64,000 bases of DNA from Owenia fusiformis. Its lineage: Eukaryota; Annelida; Polychaeta; Sabellida; Oweniidae. The notes beneath the pieces are model-generated. The model made no database searches, had not been told where the DNA came from, and saw only the letters and a program-made list of their open reading frames with translations. The stretch lies in contig CAIIXF020000007.1 in assembly GCA_903813345.2 (NCBI GenBank), forward strand, positions 36,662,759 to 36,726,758. Reading direction: 5' to 3'. Of this stretch, positions 47,101-62,100 are shown one piece after another (within the stretch, counting starts at the first letter, position 1; each line of letters opens with the position of its first letter). The translations under genes were made by a program, and so were the position numbers.

Positions 47101-50100
47101 CAGAAGTGGAAATCCTTCAATTATCAGAGGTTAATGTTTCTAAAACTGTATTGAAATAAACGTACGTCTTGTTTTCAAACCTACACCTTGCTCCTTTCTG
47201 TCGTATTAATAAAGCAAAAATAACATATCACGGTGGGATACGAACCACTCGCCTGGGATTTGGTTATTCACTAACACCATAGGCGTTCACCTATTCTGGA
47301 TACAACTGACGAGTTGTATCTAAGTGGAGTCAAAAGCGAAGATCATTCTAAATTGACGCTCGGTATAAATATATGATACTTTTATCATCTCACACAGGTG
47401 AACGTTAGCCTCATGGCTAGCGTGTTTAGCTTCCACTCTCTAGGTTAGTCGATCGAACCCCGTTCATGGCGAACTTTTTGATTTGCTTGCTGTCAACTTA
47501 TAATAAGTAGGGCAAAATCCAGAAAAAGTAGATCAAAAATACTCCAATGGAGTATAAAATTGTCACCAGGAATCCGAAATGAGACGAATGTTAACTCGTT
47601 AAATCTCGGTAGATAAAGAAGGTCAGAAAATCCGGATTAATCCGAACTGATTCGGGAATCTTCGTCATAAGAAGTAGATCAAAAATCCAGAGAAGTAGAT
47701 CAAAAATACTCCAATGGAGTATAAAATTGTCACCAGGATTCCGAAATGAGCCGAATGTAAACTCGTTAAATCTCGGTAGATGAAGTAGGTCAGAAAATCC
47801 GGATTAATCCGAACAAGGTTCGGGAATCTTCGTAATAAGAAGTAGATTAAAAATACTCCCAATGGAGTATAAAATTGCTCCCAATATTCCGAAATACGAC
47901 GAATCGAATCGGCAAACTTCGGTAAAATAATGAAGTGCATAAAAACCGAAATGATCCGATGAACGTTCGGATAAAATCGTGAACAGGTGTCAGGGGTTTC
48001 CACTCTTTCCCCACATTGTTCTAAAAGCCTTATATGGATTTATCACGTAACATTCAAAATGACGTTCCTATATGGTTCTATGGGTTCGAACACGTGACCA
48101 AATATACCAAATAAAAATTTTACCTTGACCACTGGATGGGATTTCATAGAAAATATCCAAGAAAACCTATCCTCGTGATCCTTAAATCACTTAAATTCGA
48201 TCATTTTATTTTCACCCCTTGATGGAATTTTATGAAAGAAGTCATGAAAACACATCATCATGTAAGGGTTTTCACCTAAATTAGCTCGTTTTATCTTGAG
48301 CCTTCAATTGAATTTCTTGAAGAAATATTTTATGAAAAAATATCATCATGCTATGATTTGTATTTAAATAAGACCGTTTCATCTAAATACTTGGATAATA
48401 TTTCATAAAAAATGCACTTTAAAATTTTTCAGAATTTGCCTTAATTTATCAATGTAATGAAAGTATAAGATTAACTCTCAAATAGCGTTCTATTTTAACC
48501 TTTTTATTGAAATCAATACAGGACTCGCTCTCTAAATATCCAATAAAAATTCAACCCTTGGATGTGATTTCGTTGGAAAAAAAATATGTCAAGTCCAGAA
48601 TCAAATGATTTGTCCAGAACCTCTTAAGATCCTGTTAGAATATATATAACTTACATAAGGTTCCTTCTGTGCCACAGTCCTAAGCCAAATCAATAAACCG
48701 GATCTTGGATCAAGAGACATTCCTGAAGGCCCATTCAGCAGCTGCCATGTTATTGGTCTAGTTCCCTACAATGATATCTACGTGATGAAATATTTGTAAT
48801 TTACATATTTGTAATTTAACCATTGAAACTTTAAGAGCTTAATACAATTACTATAATATATACTATACATTTATATGGAATGAATTTGCATATGTACTCA
48901 GTCTATGCATAATTTATACTTAATTATACCGTACCTGTTTTATATTCATTTGAGCTTCATATCTCTTCCCTTCCCGGGCAGAGGTGAGATTAACCTCTTT
49001 AAAAAATGGCGCAATTACTATATCTTGACACGACTCTCCTTCCCAGGGTAGAATACATGAACATTGTCCAAACAAACATATTCCATGAGGTGGTGTTTCA
49101 TTACGTCCACAAGCACTGCTTGGACATGTAGGGTGGTACTTGAATGTAACCTAAAATAAGGAATATGCCAGATTAATGGTAGAACACATGAACACTGTCC
49201 AAACAAGCAAATTCCATGAGGTGGTGTTTCATTTCGTCCACAGGCACTGCTTGGACATGTAGGGTGGTACTTGATTGTAACCTAAATAAGGAACACGCCA
49301 AATTAATGGTAGAATACATGAACATTGTCCAAACAAACAAATCCCATGAGGTGGGTTTTCATTTCGTCCACAGGCACTGCTTGGACATGTAGGGTGGTAC
49401 TTGAATGTAACCTAAAATAAGGAATACGCCAGATTAATGGTAGAATACATGTACATTGTCCAAACAAACAAATTCCATGAGGTTGGTTTTCATTTCGTCC
49501 ACAGGCACTGATTGGACATGTAGGGTGGTACTTGAATTTAACCTTTAGAGAAAAATAAGCACAACGGTAGAGTTTTGAACGTTGTCAAAACATACCAATC
49601 CCATGAGCTGGTGTTTCATTTCAATCACAAGCACTGCTTGGGGATCTACATGTAGGGTGGTATTTGAATTTAGCATGGGCCTAGATGTGTATTTCAAAAT
49701 ATATTGATTTACTTGACAATTGATAACATCCTATAAGTTTATACATACTCTTTGGTTTGTCATTTCGTCTCCTGGTTTTCCTACATTTACAGGGACTTCG
49801 CCAACTTGCTTTGGACTAATACAACGCACTTGTTCACGTGACAGCCACTGACCAATCACATCGATATCACCGAAACGACATCTATACAATCCATCACTAC
49901 TGTTCTCAAAATTGTGCCCGATTACGTTGACCACAGTGCCACCTATGTCAGGTCCTGTTGACGGGGCAACAAGGAGAACTGTAGGAATGGGCAAACAATA
50001 AGGCCCGTAGAATGTTCTGTTGCACTCACTGCATAGCTCCCCGGCCCAATTTACTGACGAACATGTACATCCACCTTAATTAAAGAAATATTATGATACA

Positions 50101-53100
50101 TTACGCATTTAAACTAACATGTCTTTGACATCTTCATTTTCAAAATACCCCAAAAACGCCAGTGATTTTCTATAGATGTACGTTCATATGTGGACTTAAA
50201 TTTAGTTGAATCAAATCACCTGACATCTCGTCACAGTATCCATTGACACATGGCGGGCATGGCTCGCAATCCTGACCCCAATACAACTCTTGGCATTGTG
50301 AGCAGTCATTCCCCGCATAGGAAGAAAAACATGAACATGTGTCTGGTTGCAAACAGTATCCTCTTTGTGAACAATTGTTCACATTGTAACATGTTGCATC
50401 TGCACAGGTCTCTCCAGTCCAACCCCCGGTGCATTCGCAAACATTTGGTCCAACACAGTTGCCATTACCATAGCAGTCAGAGACCTTTATATAAAAGTAG
50501 TATCAAAATTTCAACATTACGACATACTAGACAGATGTATGCCGTACACCCCACGATTAAATAAATCCAAAGGGATTCTTAGTTTTTCTGTCGTATTATG
50601 GTCATTCAAAAGGTTTTGCACAAAAGTTTCTCAAGAGATGAGATTTACTATGTTAACATGCAATTTTATACACATAATAGTATCACCCTTCTTACAAGTA
50701 CATATCAAATTTCAAGACCGTAAGCAAAGCATTTCCTACATTGACTTTAAAATTTGAACAAATCGGCCCATTGTCCATATGACATCATGAAAATAAATTC
50801 ATTTTCTTGATGCCTCGATAGACTGAAATGGTTTGGTCAATCTTTATTCGTTCAGCTGTTAGTCAGGTTATGGTGTAACTAATTTATATTTGATCTAAAG
50901 AAATAGTTCTTAATATGTAGTCTATCCCTTTCAGAAATGCATTATTTGTAGCTTTATGTCCAGTCTAAAGATTAATGTCTGAACCATCCTAGCTCTAGGA
51001 TGTCAAGTCTTCTTATGACTGCAGCTATCCTCTGTCAATACATTTCTTTTTCTCTAATTCCATCTAGGAATACTTAGCGATGCCTATTTTGCGTCATCAT
51101 ATGCAATGTCTTAATGCATGAATGAATATAACACTGTTTCCCCATATTTATTATGTATTCTATCAATGGGTGTTTTCTGCTACAACTTTGTTATTTGGAG
51201 CCATATTCTACAGCATTGCATAAATCCATGAGAACTTTGATTACATCATAAAATCAGGTGCTTTGTTGAATATGTTTGAAGAGTTAGTTCAGTCATTCTT
51301 TTACATAATCAAAGAAATCAAGATTGGACATATTGATATAAAATTTATTTTTGCCATGAGAACAATACTAATTATTGTTTTAAATTTAAGTAGATAGTTT
51401 TAGACAGTAAATTTAGCATGTTCAGTAATATTGTTCTTTATATATTACAAGTTTTCCTTTTCAAAATGATATGGACCATTGCGTCATCACCCTGGTTACT
51501 ATAGCAACCATAAATTATTAAGTAGTTGACGTATACGCATGAAACCCTAAGAGTGTAAGGAGATAAGATAGGGCCACAAACCTATAAAGTTTATACAAGA
51601 TTGGTTCATTATTTATACAAATAGACATATTTGTGCAAAACTTTTTGATCAACCCTTTAAGATCGGTTCATTATTTATACAAATAGACATATTTGTGCAA
51701 AACTTTTTGAACAACCCTTTTAGAATTGAATAAGAGAGCAAGTCGGCTTTATGTAAGATATGCATTAGAACTATAAAATTGAGAGGTCCTGCTTTACCTG
51801 CTTACATGAGACTTGATTACATGTTGGCCCCTGCCAGCCATCAACACAGCGACATCTATCAGGTCTAACACATTCGCCATGGTTAGAACAGTTGTTCACA
51901 GCAAAGCATGTAAATACTTTTCCTGATAACATTGGAATGTAAACTACCTCTGCAGCATTAAATGCATCTTCTTTATCAAATATGCGTTCATCTGCATATG
52001 CTTCTACTGCGCTTCCCCACCAGTTGTACGTAGCGTTTATGATGTTATCACCATCATATGCGACATAAAGCTCATAAACGCTTGAAGGGTTTTCTAGTAT
52101 ATTGTAATGCATCGAATAATTCCCCGACGTTGTCCTTATGATGCCTTGCGATGCAACGTTGTCAGTGAATGCGTTATCAGTTAACGTGCCTCTATTATTC
52201 GCTATGTTATCTGGGTGTAGGTAAACCATCGTCAGGCCTTCGTTTCTCAAGAATTCATTTCCGACAATGTGAACTTCACTTTTGACCCGTCGGTTATCAT
52301 ATCGATTATATATTGGATGTAAATCTATTAGATTTGACGACCCGCTATTATATTCTATTGTGTTATCTTCAATCAAAACATCAATTCCTTTATAAAAATC
52401 AAGGTCCATTAGAGTATCACTGTTGTTACGAAATAGATTATTATGGATGTTTATGAACATATTTACATTGTGATAATGCGTGGTTACTTTTATAGCATGT
52501 CGTGAATTTTGCTCAAACACAGAGTTTTTAATTGTCATGGTAATCTGAGATTGAGAAGCGCCATAGTTGCTACCCATACTTTCAATATATACTGCATATC
52601 TATTTTCTCGATCTGTTTTCATGAATACACAGTTGGTGAAGGATATATTTAACGGATATTGGAAGTATGCACCATGATGATAATTGGAGTCGAAGGTCAC
52701 ACCATCTAGTAACACAAACGTAGCATACGCTGCTTGGATTCCATAATAAGTAGAACGAGTTATCGTCCCATTGTTTACAATAAGCCTCAGACCATTCTTC
52801 TCCATATGTATACCTCTCTGCCCCGCCCTGTCAACAACACTTCCTGTCATATCAAGATATCGCAAAGCAAGTGACTTTATAAGTATACCATTTTCACTCG
52901 TTTGACTGATCCTACTATCCCGAAATGTCATACTATTTCCAGAGCTATTTTCTGCAAAGTAAAGCCCAGTTTCCGCTTCTTCAATATGAACGTTATCAGC
53001 TTGAATTGGGAGATCATATACCAGCATGCCATATTTTGATCCTGTTATGTTAACATGACGAACAACAGATGAGTCCGATTCTAAAATACATAATAGAAAA

Positions 53101-56100
53101 ATATTTTTTGCAAAATGAGAAATATTGCTTATAATACTTACTGTAAGACTTGCATTAATTAAATTCAATCGATCTTCATTTTCAACAATGAAAAATCCTA
53201 TCCAATTCCATACATATAAGGCAATTTGATAAAGTGGTCATAATAGCAAAATGATTTGATTTTATTTTTTATGATACATATTGTAAAAGTGTTTACTGTT
53301 CCTCAAACAAAGTATGCAATTTGTTGATTTTTAGATAATAGGCATGATAAGGAATGATTTGAGCCAAACGTATTCTGAAATTGTAACAATATTGTTAAGG
53401 TTGCTCGTTACATCTGATATTTCTTTAAATTTCAAAGGAATAATCAGGAGTGTATAGGTACAAGGCCTATACTATTAGTACTTAGAAGGCTAGTAATTGA
53501 TCATCTCTACCCACCGTTACAATCTGCTCGTTCATAGAAATCATACGCCTCGGTATAGTTGTTCCACAAGCTGGGATTGATGTCCACTCTTGATTTGTCA
53601 CTGAGCTGACATCGTCCATCTGACTCTCTGTATTCAATTGACTTGCATCCAAAGGTTGCTGTTCTACAGCGATGTAAACAATGCCATCTATCCCAATTGT
53701 TGTTCACCTCTCTATTGTTTCCATCGATTGCGAAATGTTTAATCATTATAAACCTTGTCCCGTTTTTACAAGCTGAAATCAGGTCAGTGCTTCAAGTGCT
53801 ACATTCAGTTATTCTCAATATATAATGCATATAACGTACGAATCATTGGATGCATAGAGGCAATGAGATTGACATGTTGTTGTTCGTAATATACAAAAAT
53901 TGGTTGTCGGGTTGGTACTTACCTTCTGCCGTTGTTCGCTGAAATATTATACCTTCCCATTGAGTGCTGGTATCTTTTCTTGAAAGAACTACTTTTCTAT
54001 CGGCACTTCCTTCAATGACAAGGCGCCCTATTTCAAAATTATGAAAATATTTCTTACATGTTTCGTCTTGGTGTGGTGTTGGTTAATAAGTGTTATCACA
54101 TTGCAGAACTTTTTCTTACAATTTACAATTTCCTCCAAGGCTGGTTGTTAAATGTTATATTCTCGATTGATATGTGCCCTGAACATGACTTGTATGTATC
54201 GTGACCCTATATCATGTTTACTATTCTTTATTAGTAGTATTTGCTCTTTGCCATTTGACTAATTACCGCTAGATGTTTTTTCTAATTATTATGTTTGTGT
54301 TCTGCCATTACCTTCAACGATAATCCCCTGTGCTCCTGGAAACTTCAAATGTACTCCTGCCCTCAAAGTCAGTGAAGCCCCCTCTCTAGAGAATGAAGCA
54401 ATTATCATACATTTCAGAGAGAAAAGAAAAGAATACCTATATCTATATCTATAATTATACTGTTATCACTGTTCTAAACAAATACATTTATATGTGTAGC
54501 TCTACCCAGTCCAAAAAATTGTATATGTTTCCATTAGGTGACACCCGATTAACGAATATAATGATAGTTATTTCATTGTCCCCATATTACATACATATGG
54601 ACAAAAATATTCTTAAGCATATCGTGAGAATATCAATATTCAATATCAGAATTATGGAATGAAATCCAATATCAAAAATCACGACAAACACTTCCATCCA
54701 AATGTTTGGCAACCTTAGCTCCCCTATTCGACTAGTTAAAGCCTATTTATGTTTAAACTTTTATTTGTTTTGTAATCATGTATTACAGCCTTGCTTACCT
54801 TATATATATGGATCGTTTTACATAGTATGGCTCACTTCTGTATTCCACAACAACGCTCTGAACTACATCCCCTCCAAACAATGATGTCTCAAAAAACTCA
54901 ACATCATTATCTTCTCTAAACTCGGTTAATTCACGATTGGTTGCAATCGGATGAATAAATATTCGGTTTAGATTGATGTTGTCGTGGTGACTGTTCAAAG
55001 ATGTTTCTATTTCACTTAAGTTTCTAAGACCCCAGTAATTTCGTTCAAAATGATATCCAGTTAATGGTTTCCTCGCGGATGACCTAATTTCATAACTTGC
55101 CATTGGGTTGTTGATTATATTGTTGTGACCTTCTACTCTGTAAATCTTTTGACTTAGATCGATGGATGTTGCAACATGGTTATTTTCGAACACATTGTAG
55201 TCAAGCCTAATTTTCATACTTTTGGCGACATTGTACCAACTATAATATGGTGCAATTCTTAGAAGACTTGGTGCTGTGTTGTTTATGACAACATTTCTCT
55301 CCAACTCAAAGTCAAATGATCCTCTGTCTTGTAATGTTCCATAAAACATGTAGGCATTATTTCCTGATGCTGCAGGGTTTGCATTGTTCCCTTCAAAGTG
55401 GTTGTCATGAAATAAAACTCTAGCATTGTTACTTATGTATTCCATGTACAATGCGACTCCTGTGTTTTCATACAATGTGTTATTGCTCAAAATTACAACA
55501 GGTTGACTGCTATATCCCGTGTGGCCATAATAATGTATCATCCTTCCCCCCGTATTTTGAATGAATCTGTTCTTCTGAAAAAACACACCATTGTATCTTT
55601 GTCCATTTGGGCTGAAGTAAAATGTACTATTTGATGTATCAGACGGAATGCCATTGTAAGTGATATTGCAATCTCGTATAGTGCAGTTAAACTCTGAGTC
55701 GGATGCAGGGTTTGAGTATAGGGCTCCGTGTGTGTTTCTTGATATTTCTGTAGACTCAATGTTCAGTGATGATGTTGAAAGAGAAGAATATACTGCTCCA
55801 TATGTGTTGTCAGTCAATAAACTGTTAATCACTGATATGTTCTGATATGAACCTGTATAGTATAACCCAAATTTTTGATTTCTAGTGGACTTGATGTTTA
55901 CAAATTCAATATTTGACATTCTGTAAGATTTCTCATTCCAGAATAATCCATTACCATGATTTTCAGATGTTTTGACATTTTCCAACAAAACATTTGAAAC
56001 GTTTCCTATCAAAAAACGTACATCAAAGGTGATTCCATTCTGACTTGATCTGGATGATTCTACATGTTGAAAAACAGAAGGCATGATTCCTGTGATGTGA

Positions 56101-59100
56101 AGTCCAAAGGTTGTATTAAGCAGGCGCACATGTTTCAATGTAGACACTTGGTTTCTACTCGCTGTGCTTAATAAACCGACGCAAGTGATACCAACATCTT
56201 CACCATGGCCGCAGTTATGACTTCCAAAACCATTGTGTCTACATTCGAATAGGGTTGTCTCACTTCCACCACATGCTATGTTATCTAACCATATAGGGCC
56301 TGTACCACCACCAACTGTTCTGTAAGTTGCTCCCTCAGACCTCATTCCTGTAAGGAATAACATTAACACTGCATACTTGAATATCATAAGATAATTCCTA
56401 TTATTTTTAGTATTTTACACCAACAATTTAATAATGCCTAGTTCAATTAAAGTGTTACATACCCAGATGCCTACAGGCAACCTTAGCATCGTGAGTATCG
56501 AATTGATCGTCACAAACTGAGCCCCATTGACCATTATAAAATACCTCAAGTCTTCCCGATGCAGTATCACCTACCAATCGGATACCTCCTTTTTCGTTGG
56601 CAGCACGCTCTGGAAGAAATAAAAGACATGAACATATGGTTTTGTTACTTTTTACACTGGCGGATCTGCCCCCCCCCCCCATTGGGTGGGCCCAGAAAAA
56701 AATAAGGCCCAAAAGAATGTTGGGCCAAAAAAGGCCTTATTTATTAATTTCAGGCCAAATTTTGAAGAAAATGGGCCTCAAAATTTCAATATTTTGGCCC
56801 ATTTTCGGGTTTTAGGGGCCCAAAGTTTTTTTCTGACCTCACATTTGCCCCCCCCCCCCTCCTTGTTGGTTCCCAGATCAGCCATTTTTTATGATGTATA
56901 ATAATATAAGAGTTTAGGACTTAATCACATAATTATTATGTTGTAGTAGTACAATCAGCTACAATGCCTTCTTAAATAATAGTGCATGAATGGGTCAACT
57001 GAGTGAGTTTAGTATGAAATAATTAGTTAGAGAAGGATATGCATGAAGTAGAGCAGAGTGTAATATATTAGAAAATATTTTGCCAAATAGACCTTTGAGA
57101 TAAGTTGTGATTAATAAAGATGAAAGCATTGATTACAGCAACTCAATACTATATATTATATTTTCACAATCCATTTAATTGTAAGTGCTTCTTTGATAAT
57201 CAACCTCTTGTTAAATACTGTATAATTTTGGAATATCGTGGTATCTGCTGTTTGCTTTGATTCAATGCGCAAATTATATTTACCGGTCGTGATACTTATA
57301 CCAGCCCACTTGACGACAGATGTACGGGGTATGCATTGGATTTGTTTTTCTGCAGTTCCATTCATGTGGATTTCACCTAAATATAAATACTTATAGAATA
57401 TTTTATTAATACCTTGAAGCTATAAAAAGTCATTCTGGCCTTCGTCAAATATAACCTCTAAATAAACACATTACGTTCGACAAAATTACAACTCTATTAT
57501 ATTTGTATGTCCAGGTGTAAAAGGGTAGGTGGTCCTATCAAATTTTGGTCCTATTCTGTATTGATTTATATGGTGACCTAATTACAATTATTTTCCTTAT
57601 TATTTACACACAGTAAGGGCCAGTCAGGGCCAGTAAGGGCCGCAAGGAAAGGGGACCATAATCCCCAGGGGACCATAATTTCTTTTACACCGGGACATAT
57701 CGAATCATCGAAGGGAGATCATAATTTATGCATGACTTACAATTAGTTTTACACAGGAACAAATTATGTTAAATTAACAAAGAATAAATGTGACACACTT
57801 AAAGCAGCTAACTTGTACTTTTAACAAACGCTATTCAACAAGCTCACCTTTTACTCGAATACCAATGTTCTCGGCAAATTTAAGCACAACACATGGTTCA
57901 ATAAGCAAAGACGCCTCCTCCATAACCACAATGTCTGACACGACATCATATGGACTGTCATCACATCTAAGAGTTATGTTCCCCGTAATTTCTCCTCCAA
58001 TACTACCATCTTGTCGAAAAAAATCTTCTTCAGTTGACACGTCTGAGAAATTGTGTGAAAGTAGAAACGGAAAAATGTCTAATACACCAACGGATGGGTC
58101 TCTTTTGTTGTCATATATACTGGCCAATATTTGTGACTGCTCTTTACTGCCCCACCAGTTGAACTTGGCATTTATATCAGGGCCACCTTTTGAAGAGATT
58201 ATCTAAACACACAGGTGTATACATATACAAAAATACTGGTGTATGATCAATAGTATAAAAGTACCTTGAGTGTTATATACAGGGTTATCACTAAGTTCTG
58301 GGAATTTATCTGTCATTTCATTATTTTTCAAGCAATTTAATTGAAATTTTCAAGGTAAATGGGGAATGTAATTTTGGGTTGGATAAAACAGTCTCATTGT
58401 CATCTAATGTCACAATGGATAATTATTGTTACTATAACAACATGACAAATGGCGTAGCGGGTCAAGTAAAATAAAAATGAATTCAAATTTTGCTTGATCC
58501 AAAATTATGGTTAATAAATACCTTTTTGGTGGACATTTTTCTGTGATTTTTCTTTTATATTTTCAAATACTTCTAACTTTAGTTTCTAAAGTAACATGTG
58601 TATTGTTTTATAAGAGTGTACTTTGCTCTATTTTCGTATCTTTCATCAGCATCTCAAAGTCACAATCATGACTAAAACTAGCGGGGAGTTATCTTCCATT
58701 ATGACTATGCTCCTTCCCATTACTCAAGCTACCCATACTACTCTTGAAGAATTAGGATTCACACAAGTTATTACTGTCCCATATTCACCAGACAATATTC
58801 ACCAGATGAAGCACCATTAGGCTTCACTACATTTTGGGTGCTAAAGCATTATATGAGAGGTCATAAGTTTGATTCCGATAAGGGACTGATTTCAATGGCT
58901 TGAGCAAATCTTCAAGGGATACCAAAGGGAGGACTGGAACACATCATTATGGACTAGGTTTGTCAACAACGCATGTGCGTCCAGGCTAATGGAAACAATC
59001 ATAAATGAAATGATCCTCTCAGCAATGAAGAATACTTCTGAATAAATGACTTCAAGAGTACTGTTCTGCTTCTAGTCCAAGAAGTTTGAAGCAACCATCT

Positions 59101-62100
59101 AGGCAAGATGAATACGTTTTGGCAGGAAATTTTCAAATTAACATCAGTCAAAATTTCCTGACCCGCGAACCACTTTTACTTTTTTGTAATTGCAATAAAA
59201 TAAATTGTAGATGTGATATGTATATGATACATTGCTTGTCAATTCAGAATTATACAATGTACACCTGCTGAAAATTTCAACTAAAATGGTTGAGAAATCT
59301 AGAAATGGCAGACCAATTCCCAGAACTTAATGATCGCCCTGTATATATTTAAAAAAAAATTAAATCAATATAAAATTAATAGATTTTAATTTACAAAAAT
59401 ATGATATGATATACCTTAACATTGTAATTGGGTTCTCCTTTAATGTTATCAAACAAGTTGTAGTTCAACAATGTACCCGACTGGACTCTTTTGAGGGTCA
59501 TTGCGTTGTTGCTGTTATTTAAGAAGACATTGTAGCTGATAGTACAGTTGTTTCTTATGCTTGGATCGATAATGACATTGTCGCTTCCAAAGTTGTAAAG
59601 GAACTGATTTTTCATGATGGTTGTGCCACTTGTTTGTTCAGATGTCAGAAATAAAGCTCCATTACTCTCGGAGATTACGTTACCAATGATATCAACGGTT
59701 CCAATCCCGGCTTTTAATCCAATAACACACGCTACACGACTCATACTATGTATAATGTTTCCCTCTATCGCGATTGAAGAAAAATACTTAATATTTGATA
59801 GAACCAAAGCAGATGTGCTTGAGCTTGTTGATCGAAATGTGTTGTTAACAATCGCTATGCTGGAAGACTCTTCATAACCAGATCTTGAAGCCTGTGTATT
59901 AATAATAACCATTCCATAATTGTAACGTGAATTGAAGTCCATAAAGGTATTGTTGTATATTGAAATAGCTCTTGGTCCGGAATTGGTCCACGCGGTGAAA
60001 TAATATATATCACGAGAATACTGGTAACGCCTGTTTTTGATGATGCAGTCTCCAAGTTCAAATATACCATGTCTTATGTAGGCATAAATGGCGTAAGATG
60101 TATATTCCGAAAATTCACAACCACGAAACTGGATATCTGTGTAACCACTGTAGTAAATGTAAACAGCTTGATTGGTTGAATCTTGAATTGATACATTTTC
60201 AAATACAATAAATGCTTTGCTGTTACTTCTATCCTTTCCATTGATATACACAGCTCCACTACCACGTGTGTTACGGATGACCACGTCCTCTATTGTCAAG
60301 TTGAACTCTCTCATTTCTAAATTATTTGACGTGTGAATGTAAATTCCAGTGTTAGACGATGTGTCGATCCTACTGTTAGTAATATCAATGTTAAGGTATT
60401 TGGTTATGGTATCAGATACATAAATGGCATACTCTGTATTCGTGATTGTGACATCCTGTAGAGAAATGTTCCTGCCTGATCCGTGAACACCATATGTGGA
60501 ACCGTCTAGCTGTACATTATTGAGGAGGAGACCTTTAAGTAAGAAAATAAACAAGTTACAATGGATTTTTAATTTAAAGTGAAAACTGCAACAAAGCTGA
60601 GCTAACCCTGTAGCTTACCGACAGATGAAGGTGATCCGATGCGAATTCCTCCCCATTTGCCCGTGGGATTCATTCTTTTCATCGATGTGTCACCATTGCC
60701 AGACTCTCCGATGAGCAGTGCACCTACATCAAATAGTATGTATATTTATTTTATTATCTTAATATTTCCATTATCTTAATCCATTAGTTGTGGATTTTGC
60801 AAAACGAGATTGTTTCATATTGGGTGTAAATACCATATTTTACTAATATTATTTATTGCATTTACAATTTTGGTTTATAAAACTGATAGTTGATTGGAGG
60901 GGGATAAGTAGAAAATTTAATCACAGGGTAAAATTCAAATAATATAGACAAATATATGTTAATATACAGTCTATTGGATTTGGAAAGGAATGACCTTGAG
61001 AATGAACCAATTTACTATTTTTGTTTCCAAAATCTTCAATGCTAAGTGAGAGGAACACAAATCAGTTACCATGATTTTCATCATGAATGATCCAATATTA
61101 TCACACATTAAAGGGGCAACAAGGCATGTAGAGAGAAAACTTTGATATACCTATTTTCTTAAAATGTTTGGATAAACTATCATTTTCAGCATTAACAAGT
61201 GCAAATTCAGTTAAAAGCTTCCATAAAGGGAGTTCCACTTATATAGATTCTTTTTAAGACCCATCACGTTTGAAGAGGGATATCAACTGAAATAATGTTC
61301 ATCCAGGGATCTCCTTGGATGTAGAATTTGGATTTAAATATATTTTGACACTGCTCCTTGATCCTTGAATGGCCCCTCGACACCAATTATTGCACCTTTA
61401 AAACAGACAATAATTCCATTTGAAACCGTCTAAATTTATAGGCGATTACAAGTATAAATTATGAATTAATATGGGTACATAAGAAGTAAGTATCACTTAC
61501 CAATTAGATAAATCCCGATTCCCTTGCCAAAAGCCAGTTGAACCCCAGATTCTACAGTGAGAGTTGCATTTCGGCGTATAAAGATGCTGCGCCGAACGTG
61601 GTAGGTATGGTTGAAAACATATGAAATCGTTTTGTTGTTCAAGAGCACACCGCCGATGGCACCCGTTGAATCAGTAAAGTAGAAATCTACTCCTTCATCT
61701 TCATTCAGTTCGGTCAGATTGCGGTAAGTATAAAAAGGCGAGACAGTGACATGTGCAAGATTCATATTCCTACTGTTGCCACATACTCTATCTTTCACAT
61801 CACCTGGATCAGACGAGCCCCAATAGGAATATGGGACATTAACGATTAAAGCTGTTTTAGATACAGAAACATATAATGCACACTGATCAACGCTTTTGAA
61901 TTGTTCAAAAGAATTGTTTGCTATTATGAAATTGTCCGTGTCTATCCATAACCAAGAGGATGCAGCAATGTTTGTAAATTTGTTCCTGAAAATATGGAAT
62001 CTTCCATTAGTATTCGAACTGGTTAACTGAACATCGATGTACCGACTATCAGCTCTGTTGTTTTCCATTGTATTGTCTTCTATAAATACGTTTGTCTTGT

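Larger units (their letters stand above)
39310..48636. mobile_element. Foldback-like element with 1.4-kb inverted arms, in a receptor intron
   Basis: Two long inverted arms (about 39310-40736 and 47184-48636) flank 6.4 kb of unique sequence. Both outer ends begin AACAGGATCTTAAGAGGTTC in mirror orientation. The bases AGAA lie just outside each end (39306-39309 and 48637-48640), a likely 4-bp target duplication. Each arm contains internal direct repeats built around ACTCCATTGGAGTATTTTTG and CGAAGATTCCCGAACCTTG. No transposase-like frame is seen inside. Long inverted arms carrying direct repeats are the definition of foldback-type elements; the superfamily is unknown. Without the insertion, the host intron would be about 260 bp. 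Confidence 0.75.
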
